This document shows, one piece after another, positions 39,729-48,370 of a stretch of DNA of 58,951 bases. The position numbers and the translations under genes were made by a program. This stretch comes from a virus. A model generated the notes under the pieces. The model was not told the DNA's origin, searched no databases, and saw only the letters and a program-made list of their open reading frames with translations. The stretch spans positions 1 through 58,951 of IMG/VR virus record IMGVR_UViG_3300010413_000033; one strand, written 5' to 3'. Numbering within the stretch: the first letter of the stretch is position 1; each line of letters begins with the position of its first letter.

Positions 39729-40268
39729 ATGGACTTGGATAAATTGATAAAAGAGAATTCAGGAATTCGATTGGACCTGGGGTGTGGAGAGAATAAGCAG
39801 GAAAATTTTATCGGCATGGACATACGACAACTACCAGGGGTGGACATAGTGCATGATATTGAAAAGTTCCCCTGGCCCTTGCCTGATAGTTGCTGCCATC
39901 TAATAATGTGTAGTCATCTGATAGAGCACATTAAGCCTTGGCTCACCATCTATTTCATGAATGAGTGTTGGCGTATCATGAAAGAGAATGGTGAACTGCT
40001 TATCTCCACACCATATCCAGGTAGTCGCGGCTACTGGCAAGACCCAACACACTGCAACGGATGCAATGAAGCTACGTTCCAGTATTTCGATCATCGTTTC
40101 CCATTGTATCAAATCTATAAGCCGAAACCTTGGGAAGTGCGACAAGGCTTTCCAACATGGCAGAGCAATGGCAATCTTGAGGTGATTTTGAAAAAGATAG
40201 TAGTGCCTGAAGATTTGTCGGTCAATGTAGCGGAAAAAATGGGAGTCAAGGGGGTGATGGGAAAATGA
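39729..40268 (+). CDS. Class I SAM-dependent methyltransferase
   Basis: A 179-residue protein after aaggaggag. GIRLDLGCGENKQENFIGMDIRQLPGVDIVHDIEKFPWPLPDSCCHLIMCSHLIEHIKPWLTIYFMNECWRIMKENGELLISTPYPGSRG shows the full Rossmann methyltransferase core: LDLGCG, acidic loop, CSHLIEH and the motif after strand 5. A Cys/His segment (DPTHCNGCNEATFQYFDH) follows. It is coupled by ATGA to a glycosyltransferase-like gene, which favours a sugar-modifying role. Confidence 0.82.
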   Translation: MDLDKLIKENSGIRLDLGCGENKQENFIGMDIRQLPGVDIVHDIEKFPWPLPDSCCHLIMCSHLIEHIKPWLTIYFMNECWRIMKENGELLISTPYPGSRGYWQDPTHCNGCNEATFQYFDHRFPLYQIYKPKPWEVRQGFPTWQSNGNLEVILKKIVVPEDLSVNVAEKMGVKGVMGK

Positions 40269-41095
40269 ACGAGATACTACAAACAGTCGATATGGGTAAG
40301 AACGTCATAACAAATACGGACCAGCCTACGAAGAGAATCCTTGTGGGCATTCCTATGACCGGACTACTACGTGCGGAGTGGGTACTTGCGCGATACGGGC
40401 AGATCATTCCTTGCAATTGGGCACAAGTGGACTGCCTACAATGGCTTGACAGCTCAAGTCCCATTGGTTTCATGGTGGCGGATGCGCGTAACATCATAGT
40501 GGACATAGCGGTCAAAGACAACTTTGAATGGCTGTACTTCATTGACCACGACACTATCCTTCCTCAAGGCACTACGATACGTCTTAACGAGCGGATGATG
40601 AAGAAAGAAATTCCAATGTGGTCAGGGTTATATTTTACAAAGTCGCGGCCAGCGGAGCCGCTTGTTTATCGTGGACGCGGCAATGGCTACTACGCAGACT
40701 GGCACTTGGGGGATGAGGTTTGGGTGGACGGCATCCCTATGGGCTGCACTATGATTCACTCCAGCATACTACGCTACATGTGGGAGCATAGTGAAGAGTA
40801 TGAAGCAAAGCCTGGGCTGGTAGTTCGCAGGGTCTTTGAGTCTCCGAGAAAGATATGGTACGACCCTGAGAGAAATTCATGGAATGCGTCTTCTGGAACG
40901 GAGGATCTGGAGTTCTGTAGTCGTATCATGAGGGAGGACATTTTCGGCAAGACCGGATGGAAGAAATATAGCGGTGTGCAATACCCATTCATGATAGACA
41001 CATCAATTTTCTGCAAACACATTGATTTTGATGGAACGCAGTACCCTACTATGGGAGAGGAACTACAGTTTGTTAAGCAGGACAACAAACAGTAG
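40265..41095 (+). CDS. Glycosyltransferase-like protein
   Basis: A 276-residue protein starting in the ATGA overlap. The core LYFIDHDTILPQGTTIRLNERMM gives a DHDT metal motif. Further segments are PMWSGLYFTKSRPAEPLVYRGRGNGYY, GIPMGCTMIHSSILRYMWEHS and GTEDLEFCSRIM. The layout matches the gene at 20888-21616 (DTDQ, hydrophobic strand, YRG, GGGCF-type segment, ED-F-C). The two are paralogues placed in separate structural regions. The acceptor is unknown; a virion protein or host envelope sugar is likely. Confidence 0.7.
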   Translation: MNEILQTVDMGKNVITNTDQPTKRILVGIPMTGLLRAEWVLARYGQIIPCNWAQVDCLQWLDSSSPIGFMVADARNIIVDIAVKDNFEWLYFIDHDTILPQGTTIRLNERMMKKEIPMWSGLYFTKSRPAEPLVYRGRGNGYYADWHLGDEVWVDGIPMGCTMIHSSILRYMWEHSEEYEAKPGLVVRRVFESPRKIWYDPERNSWNASSGTEDLEFCSRIMREDIFGKTGWKKYSGVQYPFMIDTSIFCKHIDFDGTQYPTMGEELQFVKQDNKQ

Positions 41096-41129
41096 TGAAT
41101 GCTAATATCGTTGTACTATGGAGGAAGAG

Positions 41130-41579
41130 ATGAAAAGATTTTTGGTAGTCATCGGGGCTTTGCTGCTCATTGCGTCTTTCGGCACAGCCAGTGCGGAGAC
41201 ATGGCACAGGACAAATCAGGCAACCTTTGCTTGGGATGCGGTCACTACGCTTCAGGATGGCACTACAATACCAGCGAACGACGTAGTGCGCTACAATGTA
41301 TTCATGAAGAACAAACAGACAGGCGTTGAGACACAGGTTTCTGAAAACATACTTGAGACACAGGCAACGATTACCTTTTCTCAAGAAGGTTTCTGGTATT
41401 TGGGCGCACAGGCACTACGCTATGTGTCCGTTGATGGCATGGTTCCTGATACTGAGACTCCTTACACTTCAGAGATTTCATGGTCCAGTGATCCTCTTGT
41501 GTGTTTTGAAGGCGTAGCATTTGGTATTCGTTTTCACGTACCTCCTGGGCAGATCAAGAATTTGCGCGTCACTCAATAG
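41130..41579 (+). CDS. Secreted beta-sandwich (fibronectin III-like) protein
   Basis: A 149-residue protein; ATG at 41130 is chosen because ggaggaag precedes it, while an upstream ATG at 41118 overlaps that site. A signal peptide is clear (MKRFLVVIGALLLIASFGTASAE). The mature part (RTNQATFAWDAVTTLQDGTTIPANDVVRYNVFMKNKQTGVETQVSENILETQATITF) resembles a fibronectin type III fold. Phage genes with signal peptides in adhesin regions are uncommon. It may be a periplasmic host-modifying factor rather than a virion part. Confidence 0.65.
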   Translation: MKRFLVVIGALLLIASFGTASAETWHRTNQATFAWDAVTTLQDGTTIPANDVVRYNVFMKNKQTGVETQVSENILETQATITFSQEGFWYLGAQALRYVSVDGMVPDTETPYTSEISWSSDPLVCFEGVAFGIRFHVPPGQIKNLRVTQ

Positions 41580-41588
41580 AGAAGCAAT

Positions 41589-42242
41589 ATGGCGCACTAC
41601 GTTTTTGTTACGGGCCATCACAGGGCAGGGACGCATGAATTTGCCGAGTACCTTGGCAAACAAACCGGACTGCCCTACGTGATGGAAGACCTCTACATGT
41701 TCAATAGTATGGAGATCCTTGACCTACTACTACAAGGAAAAATACGGGGTCGCACCAAAGAGGGGAAACTAGCTAATCGCTACATTCCTGCCTTGGTGGA
41801 AAAGGGCTTCATACTACAGTGTCCAGGGCTGGCCTGTTTCATTCCAAGACTTGCTGAGTTGGGCGACGTTTATTGGTGCTACAGGAATCCAGAGCACATC
41901 GCTACGAGCATGGCAAACGGCGGCTTCAATGACATGCTATGGGGCATTATGAAGTCTTTCCGTAGTGCCTATCCTGATGACCCAATATGGACTACACTTA
42001 AATACAAAGACCGAGAAGATCCGCATGCCGGATTCATCGGCTACGCTTTTCTATTGACAAAGGTGAAGGAGTATTTCTACCATCGCTATTTTGAAGGACT
42101 GGTCAAGAAGAGAGTAGTGCTTGAGGATCAGCCCTACTACATATTTGAGAACACGATCACGGCAAAGCGCCCTGCAAAGCAGAACATGATCAAACGTCTT
42201 GAGAAGGTGAAGAAAGACAATGAAGCTCTGTGCGTTGATTAA
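41589..42242 (+). CDS. Sulfotransferase-like protein
   Basis: A 217-residue protein. The start HYVFVTGHHRAGTHEFAEYLGKQTGLPYVMED has the PAPS-binding loop pattern (GxxRxGTT/S-like) of sulfotransferases, and VYWCYRNPEHIATSMANGGFNDM matches the 3'-phosphate-binding R-x-P-x-x-x-x-x-S segment. It would transfer sulfate to a sugar or tyrosine. A P-loop kinase is the alternative, since the loop is HHRAGTH. With a methyltransferase and a glycosyltransferase nearby, sulfated glycans on the virion or host are possible. Confidence 0.62.
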   Translation: MAHYVFVTGHHRAGTHEFAEYLGKQTGLPYVMEDLYMFNSMEILDLLLQGKIRGRTKEGKLANRYIPALVEKGFILQCPGLACFIPRLAELGDVYWCYRNPEHIATSMANGGFNDMLWGIMKSFRSAYPDDPIWTTLKYKDREDPHAGFIGYAFLLTKVKEYFYHRYFEGLVKKRVVLEDQPYYIFENTITAKRPAKQNMIKRLEKVKKDNEALCVD

Positions 42243-42693
42243 AGTCAAATATCATCCAAATCCCGATGGTGGTGGAGCGCAATTTGGCGACGTAGTGTCT
42301 TTTTCAAGGCCAGATCATGTCTTTTCAGAAAAGGAGTTGAAGTATTTTATCCCTATTCCTGTTGACATCAACGTGCCATGTGGCGACAACTACATGAAAG
42401 TAGTTGATGGCGGATATCCAGATTGGAACTGTAGTACCTGTCCTGACAACGACCCTGATGTGTGCGACGTTCAGAAATTTGCCCGTGGTGAATGGAGTGA
42501 AGGGGATGTTGAAAACCCACCAATGCTTTTGAAAAAGCGGCGATACCGGATTCCAATAGACGTAGTTTTAAATTCAACGATGCTTGCCCTTGCGACAAAG
42601 GACGACAAGGACATTGCAGATAGGACGGTGATCATTAATTTTATCGGGACAAACAATCTGCCTAAAACCGTAGTGGTTGATAAGGTGACGTAG
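42220..42693 (+). CDS. Hypothetical protein with Cys cluster
   Basis: A 157-residue protein overlapping the sulfotransferase-like gene by 23 nt. The start resembles a short beta segment (LCALIKVKYHPNPDGGGAQFGDVVSFS). A Cys region NCSTCPDNDPDVCDVQKF may bind metal. A basic segment KKRRYRIPIDVVLNSTML and TVIINFIGTNNLPKTVVVDKV close it. No family is recognised; the position before the beta-helix gene suggests a virion or fibre role. Confidence 0.55.
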   Translation: MKLCALIKVKYHPNPDGGGAQFGDVVSFSRPDHVFSEKELKYFIPIPVDINVPCGDNYMKVVDGGYPDWNCSTCPDNDPDVCDVQKFARGEWSEGDVENPPMLLKKRRYRIPIDVVLNSTMLALATKDDKDIADRTVIINFIGTNNLPKTVVVDKVT

Positions 42694-42695
42694 CG

Positions 42696-44018
42696 ATGGC
42701 GTGGTATGCTGACGTTCTTATAGCCCCAAGTGGTGGCGACTATACCGCATTAAATACGTTTGAAGCGGCCTATGATGGGCTGGATATGTCAGGTACGGAT
42801 GGGGTTCGTGCAAGACTACAAGGCACAGATGGCACCTCTTCAAATTTTATATACTGGGGAGATTGGGTTACTCCACTATCCGAAACTTGCAAGGTCGTAG
42901 TGCAAGCCGACGATGGTTATGAGACTGACGGCTTTGATGGCGACGGCACTACTAATGCAAGAAATGCCAAGACATGGTCTGTATATGGCACTGTTTCGGA
43001 GCCAAACTATTTTGACATTAAGAACATTGAGTTTTACAACTCATCTGTAAGCGGCGTAACATCTCCAGGGATGTGTGGAGTAGTAAGAATTTCAAAATGT
43101 GTTTTTAGAGATAGTGCAATTGCGTTAGGTAGTGTAATTCTCCAAGGGGTGTATTCCGGTGGCACAGCAACAATGTATGTTGGGGGTTGTCTAATAAAGG
43201 ATCAGACAGGCACCTACGGAATGGGCATACGCATTGCTGCTGATAATGTCAACGCTACAATAGTGGCAATCAATAACACTGTCTATGAGTGTCATTACTA
43301 TGGGATCGTAACCACTTATAGTAACCCAACGTTAAATGCCATCAACAACGCCGTTTACAGTTCAACTCATACCGACGTAGCTGGTCTTGATGTAGACACT
43401 ACAAACCTCACTGGCGACGACGCTGACATAGTGAACACGGATGGGGTTGACTGGACTGAACCGAGTACGGACGATTTTACTATTCCAGATACAGATTCTG
43501 CACTATATGAGGCAGGAACAACAGTAGTTGACTCTTGGTTCACGGAACTATGTCCGACCGACTTTGCAGGCACTACATGGAGGACACCTCCGAGTGTTGG
43601 GTGCTTTGAATATGTGTCAGGGGTTTTTGAAATACTATCTACAGAGACCGTAGCAGTCGCGGATTCACTAACGAAAATATTCATGCTTGGTTCTGTTTGC
43701 TGGGGCAATACGGACGAAGGCAATGAGGACATGTATAAGACGTTCACTACATACTGGACTGGAACAGGTTCTGTATCTGGTAGTGGTGATAGTGAAAAAA
43801 TATCCCTGGATGCAGGGGAATACATGGAGTCCGAAACGTGGAACACAGGGGCCGTAGATGTTGAGCTGACTTTGAACAAATATGAAACGGGCCTTGGCTC
43901 TTGTGTAGTGAAGTATAAGACAGGCACAACACAAGCCGATTGCGAAGGTCAGGCATGGGCTACGTATTCAAGCCCGTTTACTAGTGGCGGATGGGTGAAG
44001 GTAAGGATTGAAAATTGA
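42696..44018 (+). CDS. Beta-helix fibre protein with shared C-terminal module
   Basis: A 440-residue protein. Residues about 90-230 look like a parallel beta-helix: YFDIKNIEFYNSSVSGVTS, VVRISKCVFRDSAIAL, TMYVGGCLIKDQTGTYGMGIRI, TIVAINNTVYECHYYGIVT. The last about 110 residues (43690-44018) start GSVCWGNTDEG and include TFTTYWTGTGSVSGSGDSEKI and YMESETWNTGAV. The same module ends the proteins at 44411-47785 and 50633-52237. A tailspike-type depolymerase or binding role is plausible, but no catalytic residues are identified. Confidence 0.68.
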   Translation: MAWYADVLIAPSGGDYTALNTFEAAYDGLDMSGTDGVRARLQGTDGTSSNFIYWGDWVTPLSETCKVVVQADDGYETDGFDGDGTTNARNAKTWSVYGTVSEPNYFDIKNIEFYNSSVSGVTSPGMCGVVRISKCVFRDSAIALGSVILQGVYSGGTATMYVGGCLIKDQTGTYGMGIRIAADNVNATIVAINNTVYECHYYGIVTTYSNPTLNAINNAVYSSTHTDVAGLDVDTTNLTGDDADIVNTDGVDWTEPSTDDFTIPDTDSALYEAGTTVVDSWFTELCPTDFAGTTWRTPPSVGCFEYVSGVFEILSTETVAVADSLTKIFMLGSVCWGNTDEGNEDMYKTFTTYWTGTGSVSGSGDSEKISLDAGEYMESETWNTGAVDVELTLNKYETGLGSCVVKYKTGTTQADCEGQAWATYSSPFTSGGWVKVRIEN

Positions 44019-44036
44019 TAGTGAGAGGTATTCACT

Positions 44037-44402
44037 ATGACGATCATGTTTTATGATTCGGCGGAAAGTGATCAATATGTGACCTCAGAGACATGGACTG
44101 AGGTAGTGTCTAAGACAGGAGCACTACGCGGTGGCACTCAGAACTACATATTCCTTTATGCGGAGTATGGTGGTAGTGCTACGAACAGGGAGGTAGGACT
44201 ACGGGCACTCGTAGATGGCACTGAAAGAGGTTTCGATCATCACTTACCGTCGTTGACAAATCAGCCAAAGGCTTTCAGTGTATTTGGTATGCTACAGCCC
44301 AGCGTGGATGGGGATCACACTATCTCGCTTGAAGCTCGCGCATTAGGGTCTCCTCAGACCGTATTGATAAGGCGTATTCGCTTGATGGTCATGCAGACAT
44401 AG
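44037..44402 (+). CDS. Small beta-sandwich structural protein
   Basis: A 121-residue protein: SDQYVTSETWTEVVSKTGALRGGTQNYIFLYAEYGGSATNREVGLRALVDGTERGFDHHLP ... GDHTISLEARALGSPQTVLIRRIRLMVMQT. The strand pattern is typical of small receptor-binding or decoration proteins. The motif EVGLRALVDGTER with a following acidic/His segment resembles each of the three repeats that start the next protein (GVRAVGSSANR-like), so they may share a fold. Confidence 0.58.
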   Translation: MTIMFYDSAESDQYVTSETWTEVVSKTGALRGGTQNYIFLYAEYGGSATNREVGLRALVDGTERGFDHHLPSLTNQPKAFSVFGMLQPSVDGDHTISLEARALGSPQTVLIRRIRLMVMQT

Positions 44403-44410
44403 GGTAGTAG

Positions 44411-47400
44411 ATGGCCTTATTCACTGAAGCCATAACCGATGTAACTCCTGCCTCTGGTAGTGGATGGACTACAGGGACTTTGTCCTCTGCCTGTGCCAGC
44501 AGGGTCTGTGCCATACTATGTCTGAATACTAACGATGGGGCGGATCTTGGAGTAGGAGTTAGAGCCGTAGGGTCATCTGCTAATAGGGTTGTTACTCTCC
44601 ATGAGGCTGAAGGTGGTGGGTCAACAGCAGTAGTGCTACACGTTGTTGCAAATTCCTCTTACCAGATACAGTTTTATCTTGACCCAACAGGCAACTGGAA
44701 CTATTTTCTGCTTGGCTACTACGACACTACTGTTACCTATACAGAATTACCTACAACAACTCTCAGTCAATCAGTATCTGATGAATGGGGTCAGATAAAC
44801 GATACCATTGAGATAAGTAGGGTTTATGAGGTAGTATGCGTAAATCCTAATACATCGGCTTCAACTTATATTGGGGCAAGAGCGGTAGGGTCATCGCTTG
44901 ATCGTAGGTTTGATCTTCATGAGTCTGAGGGAAGTGGGGGCTTAACTGCTCTAACATCCTATGTCAAGTCTAATGCAAGTGGAAAGATAGAAACATATAA
45001 TGGGAATCATGTTCGGACTTATGGCTATTTTGGTTCCGATATAGATTTTGATGAGCACTTTGATTCTCTGACGTTGACTAGCGATGGTAGTTGGGAACAG
45101 CAAAATCCTGAGTCAGGTTCATCGGGCAAGGTGGCCCTTGTTTGTTGTCTTCACTACAGTCGCAATGCAGAGGATACAATAGGGGCATGTACTACTGGCT
45201 TAGGGAGTAGGTACTACATAGAGCATGAAGCTGAGTCTAATGGATATGTTGGCGCTACGTTTCCGACACAGGTTGGTGGAACGGTAGGCAGTGAATATTT
45301 CTACACATATATTAACGATGCCAGCGACGGTCTTTTTTACAATCTAGGATTTCTGTCCTACTCTGGATCTGCTACTCGTGAAGTCAACATAAATACGGAG
45401 CAGATTACAAACGTAGTTGACTACGCGCCGACGGTCAAGACCAGTGATCCTCAGATCTCCGCACTATTCAACATCTTTGAAGTAACAGACGAGCCTACAG
45501 TACAGGTTCAGGCAGCTTCACCAAGGAACATAAGCGACATTGTAGAAACTACAGGGCTGGAGGACATAGTATTTGCAGAGCTTCCAGATGCGTTGTCCAT
45601 CCCTGCCGTAGTGGACACGATGGAATGGGTTGATGACCCTACGGTTGAATTTGAGGCGCTTGCTCCGTTCGAGATAGACGTTTACGATGAGACCAATATA
45701 CAAGACGTAGTGGCCGACAAAGCCGTTTCCGTTTCGGAGGCGAATGTATATGACGATGTAGCGGTGGATGAATTCTCAGCCACTACGGTTAGCACTTCTG
45801 AGGCAAACGTAAATGAAGAAGTCGCGCTGACAGAATATGTCACCTCCGCTCTGTCCGATCTGAAACTATCCTCCTACGATGAGACCTCCCTTTACGATTC
45901 AGACGCAGCCACTATGGATGCGCTGGACGCTCAGCCCCTACCAGATAGTTTCACAATCGAAGACGTAGTTGATGGCATCTCCATTGAAGAGGCAGCTCCG
46001 CGTGTAGTCGATGTATATGATGAGTTGGCCGTTGAGGATGTAGTAGATAGTGTCTTTGTTTCAGAAGCAACGCCGCGTGTAGTTGATGTCTACGACGAAT
46101 TTCTCACTGAAGACATAGTTGACGACATTTCCGTTTCAGAGATTGGCGTATGCGAAATTGATGTATTTGACGAGATCGGTATTTCTGAAAGCACTACACT
46201 ATCTGTTCAAGACAGCTCTGTAGATGTAGACGACGAGACTGCTTTTGAGGACCAGACAACTACGGAGACAGCCAGCCTTGAGGCCACTACGTATGACGAT
46301 ATGGCCTTTGAGGACTCCACTGATGCGGAGATAGGCACCCTTGAGCTGATCGTCTACGACGATGTAGCGTTTGAAGATGATAGTAGTTGTTCGGCTGGAA
46401 TAGAGTTTGATGCAGCTGGAGATGGAGATGGTTGCAATGGATGTAGTACCCTTTCATGGTCCCACACATGTTCTGGTACTGATAGAATACTAATCGTTGC
46501 CACATGCGACAATAGCACTCTAATTGGGAATTCTAGTGTAAAGTACAATGGCGTAGATCTGAAATTGTTTGGCCGTAGTCAAGGCATAGTCAGTTCAGAA
46601 GTATGGTATCTTGTAAATCCTGACACAGGCACTCATACTGTAGATGTGATACACTCCGCTATCACGGCTGATTTTGTTGGTAATTCTGTAAGCTACACTG
46701 GAGTAAACACCGATTTTCCTTTTGGACATTGGGAGAAAGATAATTCAACAAGCGGCGACCCATCCGTTACTTTGAGTAGTGGTGTTGGTGAAGTAGTTGT
46801 AGATGCTGTCTCTGCTATTAAGGTATCAGGCCAGATAACTCCCGATATAGGACAGACGCTACGCGCTTATGCAGAAGGCTCAGATCCCAACTATGATATA
46901 GGATTTTCTGACAAGCCAGGTGACACCTCAGTTACTATGAGCTGGGATGCTGACGGTTTGTGGTCACAGATGGCTGTATCACTACGTCCTGCTGGTAGTG
47001 GCCCCAGCGATGTTTATATTCATACTCTCGTAGACAATTCAGGATATGATGAACCTTTGGAGCGTGTAGCCATCCTGAGTGCCACTACACTATCCATCGA
47101 TGACCTTGAACTATCAACCTACGACGAATTTCTCACTGAAGACATAGTTGACAATGTTTCTGTTTCAGAGATCGGTATATGTGAAGTCGATGTATTTGAT
47201 GAGGTTGGTCTTTCCGAAAGCACTACACTACTTATCTCCGACCTTGACTCATCCGTAGACGACACTACTGAACTTTCTGACACTGTATCGCTTGAGACTG
47301 AGGCACTACTATTAAGCGTGTCGGATGCTGTTACGTTTGAGGACTCCGCACAGGCTGAAGTGGAAGCCGTAGTTGACAGGGATGTGCAGATATTTGAAGA

Positions 47401-47785
47401 GGTAGTGGTCTCGGACGTAGTAGATGGCATTTCCGTCACTGGAGGGATCATATCAGGCTCAGTTTGCTGGGGCCATTCCACAGGGGTCACACAGGGCAAC
47501 ACAAGGACGTTCACTACATACTGGACTGGAACAGGAACGATCTCAGGTAGTGATGATAGTGAATCAGTGGAGCTTGAATCTGGCGAATACATGGAATCTG
47601 AGATGGTCAACATTGGAGCGATCACTGTAAGACTTCTGCCAAACAGCTACATATCTGGCAAGGGACTACCAGTCATACAGTACAAGACAGGCTCAACGCC
47701 AGAGCTTTGCGACGCGGATTCATGGACTACGTATTCAGTCCCTTTTTCTAGCGACGGCTACATAAGAATAAGGATTGAGAATTAG
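44411..47785 (+). CDS. Large multi-domain adhesin/fibre protein with acidic repeats
   Basis: A 1124-residue protein. The first about 330 residues hold three related beta domains (GVRAVGSSANRVVTLHEAEGG, GARAVGSSLDRRFDLHESEG, GACTTGLGSRYYIEHEAES). Residues about 350-655 are acidic repeats of about 20 residues built on V(Y/F)DE...(E/D)D(V/S)V..(I/V)SVSE. A beta-sandwich domain of about 208 residues (46396-47019; DRILIVATCDN, YNGVDLKLFGRSQG, GDTSVTMSWDADGLWSQMAVSLRPAG) is shared with two copies in the protein at 52237-56646. More acidic repeats and the shared C-terminal module (47456-47785) finish it. Long acidic repeats probably form an extended, Ca-binding or flexible stalk. Confidence 0.68.
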   Translation: MALFTEAITDVTPASGSGWTTGTLSSACASRVCAILCLNTNDGADLGVGVRAVGSSANRVVTLHEAEGGGSTAVVLHVVANSSYQIQFYLDPTGNWNYFLLGYYDTTVTYTELPTTTLSQSVSDEWGQINDTIEISRVYEVVCVNPNTSASTYIGARAVGSSLDRRFDLHESEGSGGLTALTSYVKSNASGKIETYNGNHVRTYGYFGSDIDFDEHFDSLTLTSDGSWEQQNPESGSSGKVALVCCLHYSRNAEDTIGACTTGLGSRYYIEHEAESNGYVGATFPTQVGGTVGSEYFYTYINDASDGLFYNLGFLSYSGSATREVNINTEQITNVVDYAPTVKTSDPQISALFNIFEVTDEPTVQVQAASPRNISDIVETTGLEDIVFAELPDALSIPAVVDTMEWVDDPTVEFEALAPFEIDVYDETNIQDVVADKAVSVSEANVYDDVAVDEFSATTVSTSEANVNEEVALTEYVTSALSDLKLSSYDETSLYDSDAATMDALDAQPLPDSFTIEDVVDGISIEEAAPRVVDVYDELAVEDVVDSVFVSEATPRVVDVYDEFLTEDIVDDISVSEIGVCEIDVFDEIGISESTTLSVQDSSVDVDDETAFEDQTTTETASLEATTYDDMAFEDSTDAEIGTLELIVYDDVAFEDDSSCSAGIEFDAAGDGDGCNGCSTLSWSHTCSGTDRILIVATCDNSTLIGNSSVKYNGVDLKLFGRSQGIVSSEVWYLVNPDTGTHTVDVIHSAITADFVGNSVSYTGVNTDFPFGHWEKDNSTSGDPSVTLSSGVGEVVVDAVSAIKVSGQITPDIGQTLRAYAEGSDPNYDIGFSDKPGDTSVTMSWDADGLWSQMAVSLRPAGSGPSDVYIHTLVDNSGYDEPLERVAILSATTLSIDDLELSTYDEFLTEDIVDNVSVSEIGICEVDVFDEVGLSESTTLLISDLDSSVDDTTELSDTVSLETEALLLSVSDAVTFEDSAQAEVEAVVDRDVQIFEEVVVSDVVDGISVTGGIISGSVCWGHSTGVTQGNTRTFTTYWTGTGTISGSDDSESVELESGEYMESEMVNIGAITVRLLPNSYISGKGLPVIQYKTGSTPELCDADSWTTYSVPFSSDGYIRIRIEN

Positions 47786-47794
47786 GAGGGAATC

Positions 47795-48022
47795 GTGGAT
47801 CTTAACTTGACCGACCAGACTACGCTACGGAACACCATTGCACCCAAGGTGCAAGATCTACATGACGCGATGGAACTACGCAAGCAGATATGGGACAGGA
47901 TTTCTTTTGAGAAAAAGAAACAATGGATTGTGTCGGACAAAGACCCAATCATGACATTGGCTTGGCAGACCTATCGGTATTTGAGGGACAACTTTTTTCT
48001 TGATGAGGAACGATATGGCTAA
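47795..48022 (+). CDS. Small helical hypothetical protein
   Basis: A 75-residue protein with a GTG start and aggaggg upstream. MDLNLTDQTTLRNTIAPKVQDLHDAMELRKQIWDRISFEKKKQWIVSDKDPIMTLAWQTYRYLRDNFFLD is all-helical with several aromatic residues. Small helical proteins between fibre genes are often fibre-assembly or anchoring factors. No family is recognised. The 3' end overlaps the next gene by a few bases. Confidence 0.6.
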   Translation: MDLNLTDQTTLRNTIAPKVQDLHDAMELRKQIWDRISFEKKKQWIVSDKDPIMTLAWQTYRYLRDNFFLDEERYG

Positions 48023-48368
48023 CTACGCATTCACTACTGGAAAGCCCTTGCCTACGGTTGAAAACGGGCACACGTTTGTAGCGGATAATTTCACACAGGC
48101 ATTGCCCCATACTACGATCTTTGAAGGCGTAACGGGCTTGACTTTCAGGAATTGCAATCTGAATAATTGCGACATCCCCGTTGATGCCGTTGAGGAGGGT
48201 TGTGGTCACATTCATCTTACCTTTTGCACAAACATCCATCCTGAATTTATTGGCAAGGGGGTCACTACATGCGATCAGGTTTGTGAACATGTAGTTGATA
48301 CGGACGTAGTGACGATTGATGGAATTCCAGTTGATACCATTTACCACTACAAAAACAAGGCGGTTTAA
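48015..48368 (+). CDS. Phage structural-region protein of conserved type
   Basis: A 117-residue protein from the ATG at 48015 (MANYAFTTGKPLPT), preceded by atgagga. TTIFEGVTGLTFRNCNLNNCDIPVDAVEEGCGHIHLTFCTNIHPEF resembles a small phage protein type with LTFRNCNLxNCxxP strands of the pentapeptide or beta-roll kind. It has several cysteines. Its position between a small helical protein and beta-helix genes fits a fibre or baseplate accessory role. Confidence 0.6.
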   Translation: MANYAFTTGKPLPTVENGHTFVADNFTQALPHTTIFEGVTGLTFRNCNLNNCDIPVDAVEEGCGHIHLTFCTNIHPEFIGKGVTTCDQVCEHVVDTDVVTIDGIPVDTIYHYKNKAV

Positions 48369-48370
48369 TA

